From the NCBI RefSeq assembly GCF_000471905.2, contig NW_006499912.1, positions 4,595,519 through 4,659,518 of the forward strand: a stretch of 64,000 bases of DNA, in the 5' to 3' direction. Positions 34,212 to 46,900 of the stretch are shown here, in pieces (the first letter of the stretch is position 1; every line of letters starts with the position of its first letter). Origin of the DNA: Amborella trichopoda. Taxonomy: Eukaryota > Streptophyta > Magnoliopsida > Amborellales > Amborellaceae. The notes beneath the pieces were generated by a model. It saw nothing but the letters and a program-made list of their open reading frames with translations, ran no database searches and had not been told where the DNA came from. Both the position numbers and the translations under genes were made by a program.

Positions 34212-36736
34212 TGTCACACCCCAAGTTTTATAGTACTAACATTCATGAGGTGTAACAGGCTATTCTTATACTACATGTTAAACAAATTCAAAATTTTATT
34301 TATATATTGTACCAACACAGATTTTTCCATTTCTAAAAATCAGTACAAGGTCTACTCGCAACCGATATTAACATGAAGGTCTAGATTTATACATCCTTTC
34401 ATAGGAGAATTACAATTGTGAATTTGATCAATAGTTACAAAGGGAAATTTAGTCATGACCACAAATTTCTTTAAAACTGGTGTGCATATGAACGATACGG
34501 CTGCGATTACTCTAGAAAAAAAATTCATAATAACTTTATGAGTATGGCTACTCAATAAGTGACCGTCATTGTCTTTACAAATCATGGCTAGATATGTAAT
34601 TATTTCTTAAACAATACATATTAACTAGAATTTCAGAGTATCAATTTCATCCTAATACATGTCATTAAATAAATTCATTTCTAATCTCACACATGTCATG
34701 TATTCCTTATTGGACAAATCAAATCAGCATGATACATAAACTACAGGTACGTGATTCATATCATGACCAATTATAATCTAATTGAAGTAGTGTTAAGCGT
34801 TATTGCATTTGAGTATCAGGCATGGTTAACACGCATTCACAAAAACAAAATCAAATCAACGTGCATTCACAACAATAAAAATAAGGGCAACGTGCATTCA
34901 CAACAACACAAATCCTGCAATAGAAGCACTAACCTCGGGTCCCAGGCCTTGAATCCAAGGTTAGAACTTCTACTATCCCATAGAAAGAAGCATCACCAAC
35001 GGGAAAATTCGTTGCATAGTGCCTCACATACGCACAAAGTCCCCAACGCGCTTTGGGGTTTTTGATAGGCAGGAGCCTTGCAAGACAACCATCTCATGTG
35101 TGCTTCTGGCGAGAGGGCGTTACACTACCAAAGAGGTCCCAATGAGTAGTGCCATCATATAGATATTAGGGGCGCGACCCTTCAAACACACACTCCTAAC
35201 TCTCATCCTATCATAGAGAGTTAGGAAAAATCACACTGCCAGCACAAATATCTCATCAGAGGCATGTTTCCATGCGCACATATCTTATCACAAGCATGTT
35301 GCCCTGCACACATATCTTATCAGAAGCATGTTGCCATACGCACATATCTCATAAGAAGCATGTCTCATATGTAATCACAAGAAATATAACCATATATATG
35401 CTACACATATAGTCACGAGTGACATCACTATATCGTATTATCATACATATAAATTCAAAAGACCTTATTATGTCAATTGCAGGCCACATACCAATATTGT
35501 AGATATCAAGAAACTTTAATATCAAATGTTCAAATTATTCTTGAAATTATTAACATACATCCACATAAAGCAATTTATAACAATCACTTGCACAAAACTC
35601 TTGCATATAACAATTAAGCATAATTACACCTAACACTTACATAATACTTACACATAACATTTGCACTGTCTCTTGGACATAACCACTTGCACATAGCACT
35701 TGTTCAAAATTTTTGCATGCACATATCATTTACAGTATTCAAAGTTTATGCTGTGAATGTTACAATTAAATACAGAAATACGTAAAACTTACGGTATCAG
35801 AAATATTACAATTAAATGCAGAAATATCTCTAAGAATATTATAGAATTATCAATTTTCTTCAAATACTGATTTTAAAAAAAGATGAAGGCACTTATACAT
35901 AAACTTATGATATCTAGAATTCATAACAATAAACAAAAATATTACTATCTTATTGAAAGAGTAAATACCATAGTTTAAATCATCGAAAATTCATAACCAT
36001 AAACGAAATATCACAATTTTACTATTGAAAGAATAAATACCATAGTTTACAGTATCGAAAATTCATAACCATAAACGGAATATCATAATTTTACTAAAAG
36101 CATAAATATCAATTTTCAAATAACTGTGTTACAGGACAATGTGATCACTTACCTAAACTTACAGTTTCTAAAATTCATAATAATGTAGATGAATAATTAA
36201 TTTTTGTTTCTAATAATTTACAGTGTACAAAATTCCTAACAATAGAAAGAAATAATCATTTTATTAAAAGTGAAGTATTCTTCAGAAAAATGATGCCACT
36301 TACAATTTAATACAAAAATACGTAAAACTTTTAGAATAGGAAATTCAAATAAGAGAGAGGGAAAGAGTTAATATGAGAGAGAGAGGCTTTTGTGACACCT
36401 CAATTAAGAGGGGTCAATAAAATATACATTTTTTTGCCACGTAAATGGTAACAACCTTCTCGTGTAAAAGCTTAGGAGCCGTTGATTGTGGATTTTAGGT
36501 CCACCCAAAAGAGATTGGACCATCTAATTTTTTTTATTAATATTATGGCATTTGAAATATTTTAAAAAATACTAAAAGAATGATCCCGATAGTCTATCAT
36601 TACTATCAACTTATTTCTTTATGTAAGTTTTATTTATTTATTTAATAATATTATTATTACAATAATTTTATTTGTATCTATTACTATTAACATTATTATT
36701 ATGATTTTCAGTTTCAAGAATTTTAGGTTCGTCACC
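34212..36736 (+). mobile_element. Probable solo LTR (2.5 kb) inserted in the satellite
   Basis: It begins TGTCACACCCCAAGTTTTA, a start common among plant chromovirus LTRs, and interrupts a satellite unit exactly between 'cttgt' at 34207-34211 and 'cttgt' at 36737-36741 (5-bp target duplication). No coding sequence is seen. The right end reads 'ggttcgtcacc' rather than a clean CA, so the end is decayed or offset by a base or two. Inside are short tandem repeats, such as 'acgtgcattcacaacaa' (34840-34915) and 'catatcttatcagaagcatg' (35250-35370). Solo LTR is the simplest reading. Confidence 0.6.
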
Positions 36737-38977
36737 CTTGTGCACTGAACGATTTGCCCCATGTTCACCTAAACACGTGCGCACGAAGGGCCACTTAAGT
36801 GCCCTCTGTACGAAGTTTCATGCACACGCGTACCGCCCGCTCTCAACCCAACGCACACGATTCACATGCAAATCGTGCATGTTTATTGCGCACAATTATG
36901 GCGGCGTACGTACTTGTGCATCATACGATTTGTCCCACGTTCCCCCAAATACGGGTGCACGAAGTGCCACTTAAGTGCCCTCCGTACGAAGTTTCGTGCA
37001 CACAAGCACCGTGCACGCTCAAGTCAATGCGCGCTATTCGCACACAAACTGTGCCAGTTTGTTAATCGCAATTATGGCGGCTTATGAGCACTTGTGCACC
37101 ATACGATTTACCCCATGTTCCCCCAAACACGTGTGCATGAAGTGCCACTAAAGTACCATCCGTATGAAGTTTTGTGCACACACGCACCGCACGTACTCAA
37201 CTCAATGCGCGCAATTCGCGTGCAAACCTTACCGGTTTATTGCATGCAATTATGGTGGCTTGTGTGCACTTGTGCATCATACGATTTTCCCCACGTTCCC
37301 CCAAACACGTGCGCACAAAGTGCCACTTAACTGTGCGTGCTAAACTCAACATGCACGCTTCGCGTGCAAACCGTGCTGGTTTGTTACATGCAATTATGGG
37401 GGCTTGTGCGAGCTTGTGCACCCTAGGATTTACCCCACATTCCCCCAAACACATGTGCATGAAGAGTCATACAAAGTTTTGTGCACACGCGCACCGCGCG
37501 CCCTCAACCTATTTGTGCGAGATTTGCACACAAACTGTGCCCATTTGTTCCGTCCAATTATGGCAACTTGTGTGCATTTGTGTACCGTACGATTTTCCCC
37601 ACATTCCCCCAAACACTTGCGCATGAAGTGCCACTTATATGCCCTCCGTACGAAGTTTTGTGAACACGCGTACTGCGACGCTTAAGTAAGCGCGCGCGCG
37701 CTTCATGTGCAATTGTGGTGGCTTGTGCCTACTAGTGCACCAAACAATTTGCCCCCACGCACCCCCAAATACATGCGCATGAAGTACCACTTAGGTGCCC
37801 TCTGTACGAAGTTTCGTGCCACAAGCAATGCGCGCGCTCAACTCAACATGTGTGGTTTGTGTGCAAACCGTGCTGGTTTGTTACTCGCAATTATGGCAGC
37901 TTGTGCACCATACGATTTGCCCCACGTTTCCCCAAACACATGGGCACAAAATGTCACTTAAGTGCCCTCCGTACGAAGTTTTGTGAACACGTGCACTGCG
38001 TGCGCTCAACTCAACGCCCGCGGTTCACACGAAATTGTGTCGGTTTGTTGCACGCAATTATGGTGGCTTGTACGTAATTGTGCACCGTACGATATGCCCC
38101 ACGTTCCCCCAAACACGTGCGCAAAAAGTGCCACTTAAGTGCCCTCCATACTAAGTTTCGTGCACATGCGCACCACGCGCGCTCAACTCAATGCGTACGA
38201 TTTGTGTGCAAACCGTGCCGATTTGTATCGTGTAAATATGATGGTTTGTGCGCACTTGTATACCGTACGATTTGCCCCATGTTCCCCCAAACACGTGCGC
38301 ACGAAGTGCCACTTATGTGCCTTCCGTATGAAGTTTCGTACACACGCGCACCATGCGGGCTCAAATCAACGCACTCAAACTGTGCCGGTTTATTGCGTGC
38401 AATTATAGCAACTTGTGCACCGTACAATTTGCCCCATGTTCCCCCAAACACGTGTGCATGAAGTGCCACTTACGTGCCATCTTTACAATATTTCGCGCAC
38501 ATGTGCACCACGCTCGCTCAATTCAACGCGTGAGATTCGTGGGCAAACCGTGCCGGTTTGTTGCGCGCAATTATGGCGGCTTGCACGTGCTTGTGCACCG
38601 TATGATTTCCCCCATGTTCCCCCAAACCTGTGTGCGTGAAGTGCCACTTAAGTTCCTTCCATGCACACGCGCATCGCGCATGGCCAACTCAACACGCGCG
38701 ATTCGCATGCAAACCGTGCCGGTTTGTTTTGCGCAATTATGGTGGTTTGTGTGCACTTGTGCACCGTACAATTTTCCCCATGTTCCCTCAAACACGTGCG
38801 TACGAAGTGCCACTTTTGTGCCCTCCATATGAAGTTTCGTACACACGCGCACCGCTCGTGCTCAACCCAATGCACGTGATTTGAGTGCACATAGTGCCGG
38901 TTTGTTGCGCGCAATTATGGCAGCTTGTCCACCATACAATTTGCCCCATGTTTCCCAAACATGTTCGCACGAAGTGT
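36737..38977 (+). repeat. CpG-rich satellite array, right part (about 13 units)
   Basis: Same satellite, same orientation and same unit as 32890-34211. The 'caattatgg.ggcttgt' mark recurs near 36894, 37070, 37251, 37391, 37555, 37712, 37890, 38058, 38234, 38400, 38568, 38736 and 38915. The two parts were one array before the LTR insertion. It ends at 'gaagtgtctaatgttaac'. Confidence 0.95.
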
Positions 38978-40640
38978 CTAATGTTAACAATATGGACTTA
39001 TCTTATTCCATGTGTGGGGCATTTGAATTGATGTGGTTGTGTATTTATCTTGAAACTTGATAACAAGAATGGAGAAGAATCAAAGAGCCAAGGAGTAGGA
39101 GAAAAAGGATACTAAAGGAAAATATCTAATGTAGACAGATGAAATGGACAACAACCTCGTGGAGCATACTTAAACAAGTACTATTGGGGTGTAGAGTTGA
39201 AAATGGTTTCGGGTGTGAGGCGCATACTGAAATATGCGATGAGTTTGAAAAAGTAAATGGGATTGTATTGACTTCGGAAAATGTAAAAAAAACATGTAAT
39301 CTTTAATAAATGTTGTTTTATTGAATATTATCGTTTTGTTACATTGTCCCATCTTTTAAAATTCATATTTTTAAAAATAATTTAGTAAATAGACTTGGTT
39401 TATTAATATTCGCGTTTTCTAGAAATGTCATGTAATTGGATAGTCTACCAATGTAATACTTTTATAATAATTATTTACTTAATAATCATGTTTCATGAAA
39501 TTATTAAATTTCATTTGCCATTAAAAAAAACAAAAAAAAACCTTGAAAAATCCATGAAAATCTGTATGATTACCAAACAATATACATGGAAAGGATTGTA
39601 AGGAATCCATAAATTTTGTAATAATTTATCCACACAAGAGATTTGAAGAATCCGTGACAAGAATCCTTGATTTTGAAAATCCATGGATTTTCTTAGATTT
39701 CAAATATCCAAGATTCCTTGTTTCCATATCTTTTCTCACTTCTAGAATATGAACTTTTAATTGTGTAATTTTTTTAAAAAACTTTTTATTGATTTATAAT
39801 TCTTATGTAGTATTTTCTATATAAAAAGACACCAATTTCCAAGAGCTTTAATAATTTTAGTTACAAAGTTATATGTTTTAAAAAAAATATTTATGACTTC
39901 CTTTCAAATTTTCTACTTGTAAACTTTCAAATATTTTAAAAATAATTTTCATTTCAACAAAAGTTGGACATTAGTTTTATTTATTCTCTTAGTAATTTAG
40001 ACCATAATAAATTTTAAATACAAAATTTTATTAAAAAATACATAAGAAAATCTTTATATATACGATTACAAATTTTCATTATTGTAAAAGCTGATTTCCT
40101 ATTCTCCAAAAAGAAAATAAAAGATACCGTTTTTGCTTCCTTGTTCCCCTTTTCCACTTTTGCGAACTGTATATAGATGTTTATTTTACAATTTTTTTAT
40201 TTTTATAATATCTTATATTTTTATTAGCATATGTAATGATTTTCTAGATACTTTAACGATGAATTATACTAGTTTCCCAACACCTTACTTCATAAATTTC
40301 CTTCTTAATTTATTTTAAATTAAGTCTAATAATATTATGATATAACTACTTTTTATTTTAACATATTTAAATTCAAATTAAATAGGTATCTTATCTTGTA
40401 TTTTATAGTAACTCTGGGTATGGTATGGGTGTCTATGATTTAGCTTTTATTATTGTTATTTGTAATTTGTTATAATAGACAAGTATATACGTTCCATACA
40501 GTCTCTTCAGATAAATCTGAGGCTCTTCACACTTTGAACTTCCATTCATGGTGGACGTGTTTTGAACCCTGGTAATTTCTAGGGTTTCTTGCCCCGGAAT
40601 CGTATACTGAATATTGGGTTTCTCTTACTACGGTCTCTGG
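38978..40640. other. AT-rich intergenic stretch upstream of IscA
   Basis: No gene, transposon protein or clear inverted repeat is recognised. It is very AT-rich (poly-A/T runs, 'attttaaaaataatttt'-type sequence), a sharp contrast to the adjoining satellite. Confidence 0.5.
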
Positions 40641-40646
40641 TTAATT

Positions 40647-40790
40647 TAGGGTCTCTCTCTACATTGAGAGAGGGCGGCTAGAGAAAGAGAGCGAGTAGAG
40701 AGAGAAAGGTTAATTTAGGGTTTCTCTCTACATTGAGAGAGAGCAGGTAGAGAAAGAGAGGGAGTAGAGAGAGGGCGGTAGAAAGACAGA
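40647..40790 (+). repeat. Two tandem units (about 73 bp) upstream of IscA
   Basis: 'taatttagggt.tctctctac', 'attgagagagggc' and 'ggtagagaaagagag.gagta' appear twice in succession. The GA/TC-rich tract lies 200-350 bp before the start codon and may be in the promoter or leader; GAGA-type tracts are common there. Any regulatory role is unproven. Confidence 0.7.
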
Positions 40791-40996
40791 GGGTGGGTAG
40801 AGAGAGAGAAAAAGGACATTTTTTTTTAAAATTTTTTTTTTTTTTTTACTTGTTTGGGTGGTAAATAATTTTGGGGTATCTATCATTTTCCCTAAATTTA
40901 GCTGCTTACGAGTTCTCTTTTTGGGCACAGAAAACTCTCGTTTCTTCAAGTTTCATACTCTCTCATCTCAGAGTTGAAGAATATCACACCTGATTA

Positions 40997-43900
40997 ATGG
41001 CGTCCTCATTCTTAAGAGCTGCATCACAAAGATTAGCCCCCTCTGCAAAACGCCAAGCCCTAACTTTAACAGACACTGCTGCTTCAAGAATTCGCCAACT
41101 CCTGCAGCAGAGGCAACGCCCTTATCTTCGTCTTGGTGTAAAGGCTAGGGGTTGTAATGGCCTCTCTTACACTCTCAATTATACAGGTTTCTTTTCGCAA
41201 TCTTTTCCCCTTTTTCTGTGTATTTATGCAGTTTTTCTTTGGCAATATTTTCCCCTTTTTCTGTGTATTTATGCAGTTTTCTTTTGCAATCTTTTCTGCT
41301 TTTTCTGTGTATTTATGCAGTTTGTATTTCGCAATCTTTTCCCCTTTTTCTTATGCAGTTCTTGTTTTACAATCTTTTCCCCTTGTCATGTAAAATTTTA
41401 TTGTGTATATGCTTCTGGTTGGTATTTTTTTCTTTCGTCAATAATCTTGTTTTTGAATGGATGATTTGTGAGAATATCTGGTGAATCCTAGGCTCTTTTG
41501 GGAGAGAAATGAAAGATACTTTAGAGATTTAAGGGAATTAACTGGACTCAAGTTTAATCATTTTTTTAGATGAGATATCTATTTTTGTTCTATATTGTGT
41601 TCATTAGAAATTTATCTTCATCATGCTGATTATTGTGCATTAGTATTTGAAATTTCATTTTCAAGTTTTAAATATGGACCCAGAAGCTCGTATGTTCCAA
41701 TTTTTCTTTGCCAGAAATGAATTCCGTTTTGCAAAAATTAGGGTATTTTGTGAATGAAGCTATAAGATGAAACTGACATAATCTCACTTTTTTCATTTAG
41801 TTTTCTCTGAATTATACCCTTTGCTTGGTTGCCTCTTTCTATCTCTGTAATTTGTTTTGTGAATTGTATTTGGCTTTTTCAAAAACATGGTGATTCTTAG
41901 TTTACTTTGTGCAAGAACGAATCGAAAGGTGGTGGTTGATGAAATTAAGATATTTGTTGTATAACTGCATTAATGTGTTCTTTGATATGCTTAATTTCTT
42001 CTTGGACATGCTTTGTATCTTATATTGTTTTTGGAGAAATATGCTCTCAAACATATGATGCATAATTTGTGTGGAAACATAGAAACACCTTGGATGCTGG
42101 TTCATCTTGGTCAAGAGGTTGAAAAGCCGAGATACAAAGAGCTAATGAATTATTGTTAAGTAACTACATTTAATATGTGTTTTGTTTATAGAGCTATGCA
42201 TGTCTGTTTTAAACCATGCAACATGGATGAAGCAATGGCACTTAGGATGCTTTATAGTTCTATAGGTGCACTTCATTTTTCAATGTTATTAGGTTTAGTT
42301 TTCTAAATTATTTAGGTGCCCTTTTAGGGAAGGTGGCTTCATTCAAATAATTCCAATTGGGAGATTAGAAATCTGTGAATTCAGCTATATGAATTAGTAT
42401 AGAGTGGTGAATCGAGTGGCCCATAAATTTATAGAGATTAGGTACTTTCAGCCTTCATATCCATAACAACGAACTAAGTGTTCAGTAACATCCTTCGAAC
42501 TCTGGCTGTTAACTATGGACCCATGATTCCCCGACTTAGATGCGATTGTGGGGACGGGTACAAAGAGCGGGGATACGACTCTATATTTTTCAAAATCTTG
42601 CGTACCAATAGAATATAAGCATCCTATTTGACATAACAATCATCATCGTCATCATCATCCCAGCTTTATCCCAATTTATTGGCGTCGGCTACATGAATTT
42701 TGTTCCTCCATTCTTCTCTATCAAGTACCATACCGTCAGTAAGATAAAAAAAGTCACCATATTTTTTCTTACTACTTCTATCCATGTCCTTTTGGGCATT
42801 CCCCTTACCGCTTTAGAGCCTGTCCACTAGCACGAAATCGCACCTCGTAACTAGTGTTGTAATAGGTTTACACTGCACATGGCCAGCCCACCTAAGTCTA
42901 CTTTCCCCAATCTTATCGCCTAATGAAGTGACACCTAAGTGCTCTGTTCCAAAAAATGCTAGGCGGCGCCTAGGTGGTCGGGGGGGTCCAAGCCGCTCAA
43001 TGCCTAGACGGCCTCTCGGAACCTGGGCAGCCTAGGTAGAATTCAAAGCATAGGAGATCCAATTGTTTTAGGATTAGATTTAGTGTAACAACTAAAAAAT
43101 GCATATTGATACATATAACACATTAAGGATACATAATATATAGTCAATCCATAGTCCATTACTCCATAATTCCATACATTTCAATTCAAAGTTCAAACCA
43201 TTAGACATTAGACCATACTCCATAGTCCATACCATAGTCTGAACTCTAACCACGCAGTAAAAATAGGATAATATAATCCAAGACATCGATTCATCATCAT
43301 GAAAAGGAAATAAATAACACATAGGGCATATCAGATGTCCATGGTCCATAACTCCACATACACTCCTCCATACTCCATATCCATAGTCCATATACAGTTA
43401 CATGCACATAACTAAGAGGTGGAAAAGAAAAAGGAAAGAAATTGACTTTGAAGACTCAAAGAATCCTCAGTCATCACTTATCATCAGAAAAAGCATCGTC
43501 ATATGCATCGGAGTCATGCCCATCATGATTAGAATCATCTCCCTCAACATAATGGTTGTCCTCCTCTATCTCTTCTGAATCTACCTCTACTTACTCCTCT
43601 TCCTCCTCCACCCTTGTCCTCTGTGAAGAAGATCTAGTGGCTTTAGGAGTCCCTAGGGCCTCCATGACTATATCCCATGTCAATCCTTCATGCCCCTCAA
43701 CCTCATCATCATCAACCAACTACTCCATGGCATTATCCATATCTGTTTATCTGAAGGGGTCTCTCTTATCTCTCCTAGCAAACCTCTCCTTCAAGTATTG
43801 ATTGTGCTTCACATAAACTTGGTCATTAAGCCTCTTTGATTCAAGCCTCTTTGATTCAAGCATGTTTCGTTTCTTTGTATGAATCTAAGAAAATCAAATG

Positions 43901-46900
43901 AAACTAATTAATAATTTTTTTTAAGAATTTAACAAATGTATTAATACAAAGGAACTAATTAATAATTTATTATAATCCTACAAATTTACAATTGACATAG
44001 TAATCAGTAATTACTAACTTGCAACTACTAATACAAATTAGTAACTGTAAACTAGTAAAGTACACTAAATTACCATCTCAAAAGTACTTTAATTCTGCTC
44101 AAAGCTAGACGAGGTAATGGTTAGGCTGAAGATCCAAATGGCCAACTTTTGTAAGTATGAAGCACTACACCTGTGTTGGCTGCAAATTGATTATGAATCT
44201 TGATTATATATAAAATATAAAGGGAAAATTATAGATACCCCCCAAAATCAACTTTCGACACATCCTACCCCCCAATAATTTTTGTATTATACCCTCAACC
44301 CCAATACTATTTTTGGTTGTATTTACCCCCTATTAAAAAAAGTCAGTGAGTTTTGGGACAAAATTGCCCCCTTTCTCTTTCCTCCCTTTGTATCTCTGTC
44401 TACTCGTCCTCGCTTTCTCTCTCTACTTGTTTCTCTCTGTACCCTCCCTCACTCTTTCTCTCTCCATTTTTTATGCGGTCTGGCACGCTTCTTGCTAGAC
44501 TGATTTTTTTTTTTACGGTCTAACACATAAACGTGCCGAACCACAAAAATATTTCGGTCTGGCAAGAAGTGTGCCGGACCGCACAAATTCCAAGAACTTC
44601 TCCCTTGCCCATAATGCGGTCTAGCACACTCCTTGTCGTACCGCATAAAAAAAATGGGGAGAAAGAAATAGAGAGAGAGTGAGAGAGGGTAGAGAGAAAG
44701 AGAGATAGAGAGAGAGAAACAAGTGGAGAGAGGATGGGTGGAGAGAGGTAGAGAGAAAAAGAGAGATAAAAGGAGAAGAAAGAGAAAAAGAGCAATTTTG
44801 TCCCAAAACTCATTGACTTTTTGATTGGGGGGTAAATACAAGGAAAATTAGTATTGAGGTTTAGGGTATAATACAAAAAGTATTGGGGGGTAGGATGTGT
44901 AGAAAGTTGATTTTGGGGGGGTATTTATAATTTTCCCAAATATAAAAAACAAACAACAAACATGAAACTTGTACTTGAGGATTGGGTTAGGCATATTATT
45001 AAGTGGATTAATTTTGTTCTTTGTCTCACCACCATTGGACTCCCAAAATACTTCAATGCGAACTTGTAACTTACTAGCTCATCAGCTCATATAATGTCTT
45101 AGATATCCTCATTAGGGACTAGCACATCCGGACACTTATTAATCTAGTCATAATTGTGTAATTTGTCTGCAGACTCCTATCAGCATAATAAAAAGCTGGG
45201 TTTAAAAATTAACCAACTGCATGCAATGATTGATGTAGTTGCCTATCCCACTTCTCATCAATAATCGTCCAAATTGGCTCATGGCAGTTCACATCATCAT
45301 CCAAATTATGGCTCTCTCTCTCGCAACTTTGCATTGCCTCATATATATAGCCCATGGACGGCTTGTTGTTGTCAGCCAGGTGAAAGACTTTGACAAGAGG
45401 AAAAAATACCTTAAGAGCATCCTTCACCTCTCGTCAGAAATGCATTAGAAAGGACAATATCTCCCGCCTTCTTCCTTTTATGATCATACTCTCCAATCAT
45501 CAGAGGTAAACATTTGTCTCAATTGGACACTCCTCGAATGAAGTTATCATGACATACAAGAGCAAATCTCATGATCTTGGGCCTCACAATCTCCTCCTTT
45601 GTAAATATGTGCATCATGTTGAGGGTGAGGGTATGCCCATAAAAGAAAGTCGTAACTGACCTAGCCTTCTTAACTGCACCTACAATCTCGGTCAAACCGT
45701 AATAGCCTCAAGCATGAGGTCTATACAGTAGTTGCTCATGGTGTCCAAAAGATATTAGAATAGGCTATGCGCAACAAATTAGCAATAGCAGTATTAGGAG
45801 CGTGTTATCTATGACAATGTCTATAACATACTGCTCCCCAACCTCCTTTGATGCTCTTCTCCATCACTTTAAATATGCAATGGGCATCTTGGCTATCATC
45901 AAAGGCATCAGTACACCTCAAAAATATTGTCCGTAAAGGACAATTCACCAACAAATTCATATAACTTCTTTTCTTATTATCACTCCAAGTATCAATCATA
46001 AACCCCATACTTAGCCCATGCATCCTTTTATGACTCCCCAATCTCCCTTGTGACATTCGCCTCTTTTTTTGAAAAGCGGCTTTGAAAGCTCATATGGAGT
46101 TGGGGGCTTCAACCAAGCCCAAATTGGCCAATAGCCTCTACCAAAGTGCAGAAGCTGCTTAGGCAAGTGGCATTGAAAGGAATGCTCGCCTCATAAAACC
46201 ACCTAGAAATGTACTATATTATTCTCTCTCTTCCTTCTTGATTCTGTTTTCAATGGTTATTTGCTTCTTTGTTTTCTTACCTTCAACCTTAGGGTCAAGC
46301 CAGGGCAAAAAAAAATCTATGGGCCCCCTATCCCGAGACATCTTAGGCCCCCCACCCCCTAAACCAACTACAACCTTTTCCTTGCCTCCAAGTATGGGAC
46401 ATAGCAAGATGCTCCACCTCTTCACACCCCCTCCTGATCATTATCATCGTCATAATTAACACAAACCCCATACCTTAGCCCTGCTATGCATGACTCTTTT
46501 TCCTCTATTTTCTTTTTAACTATACACGTATAATATTTTATCTCCTCCCTAATTGCATCAAGAACTTTTTTATACGGGATAATATCCCCTCTTGATACTG
46601 GCAACATGTTTCTTGAACCGGTTTATACTATCATTCATGTCCTTTTCACAATAATTGCATCTTATGCAATTTTTATCTAAAGGATTTGGGTTAGCCATAT
46701 TTCCAACCCGGATCACCACTTTTGTTAGATCCCAAAGAAGACATCTCAAATTGATCTAAGTAATCAAAAAAACAAAATTTTTTCACTAACCTTGATTGCT
46801 TGATCTTAAAACTTCCACCCTGAGATTTTTTTTCATTGACCTTGATTGCTTGATCTTCAAACTTCTACCTTTGAGATGTTTTTCAATCTCAAAATCTTAT

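Noticed and set aside
32911..38970. Many overlapping 60-170 codon open frames on both strands across the satellite
   Set aside because: They recur with the repeat period in several frames at once, because the CpG-rich unit has few stop codons. No start context, splice sites or homology.
43556..44841. Ser- and Leu-rich open frames on both strands
   Set aside because: Part is the antisense of the acidic hAT transposase tail, part the GA/TC core of a Mutator-type MITE.
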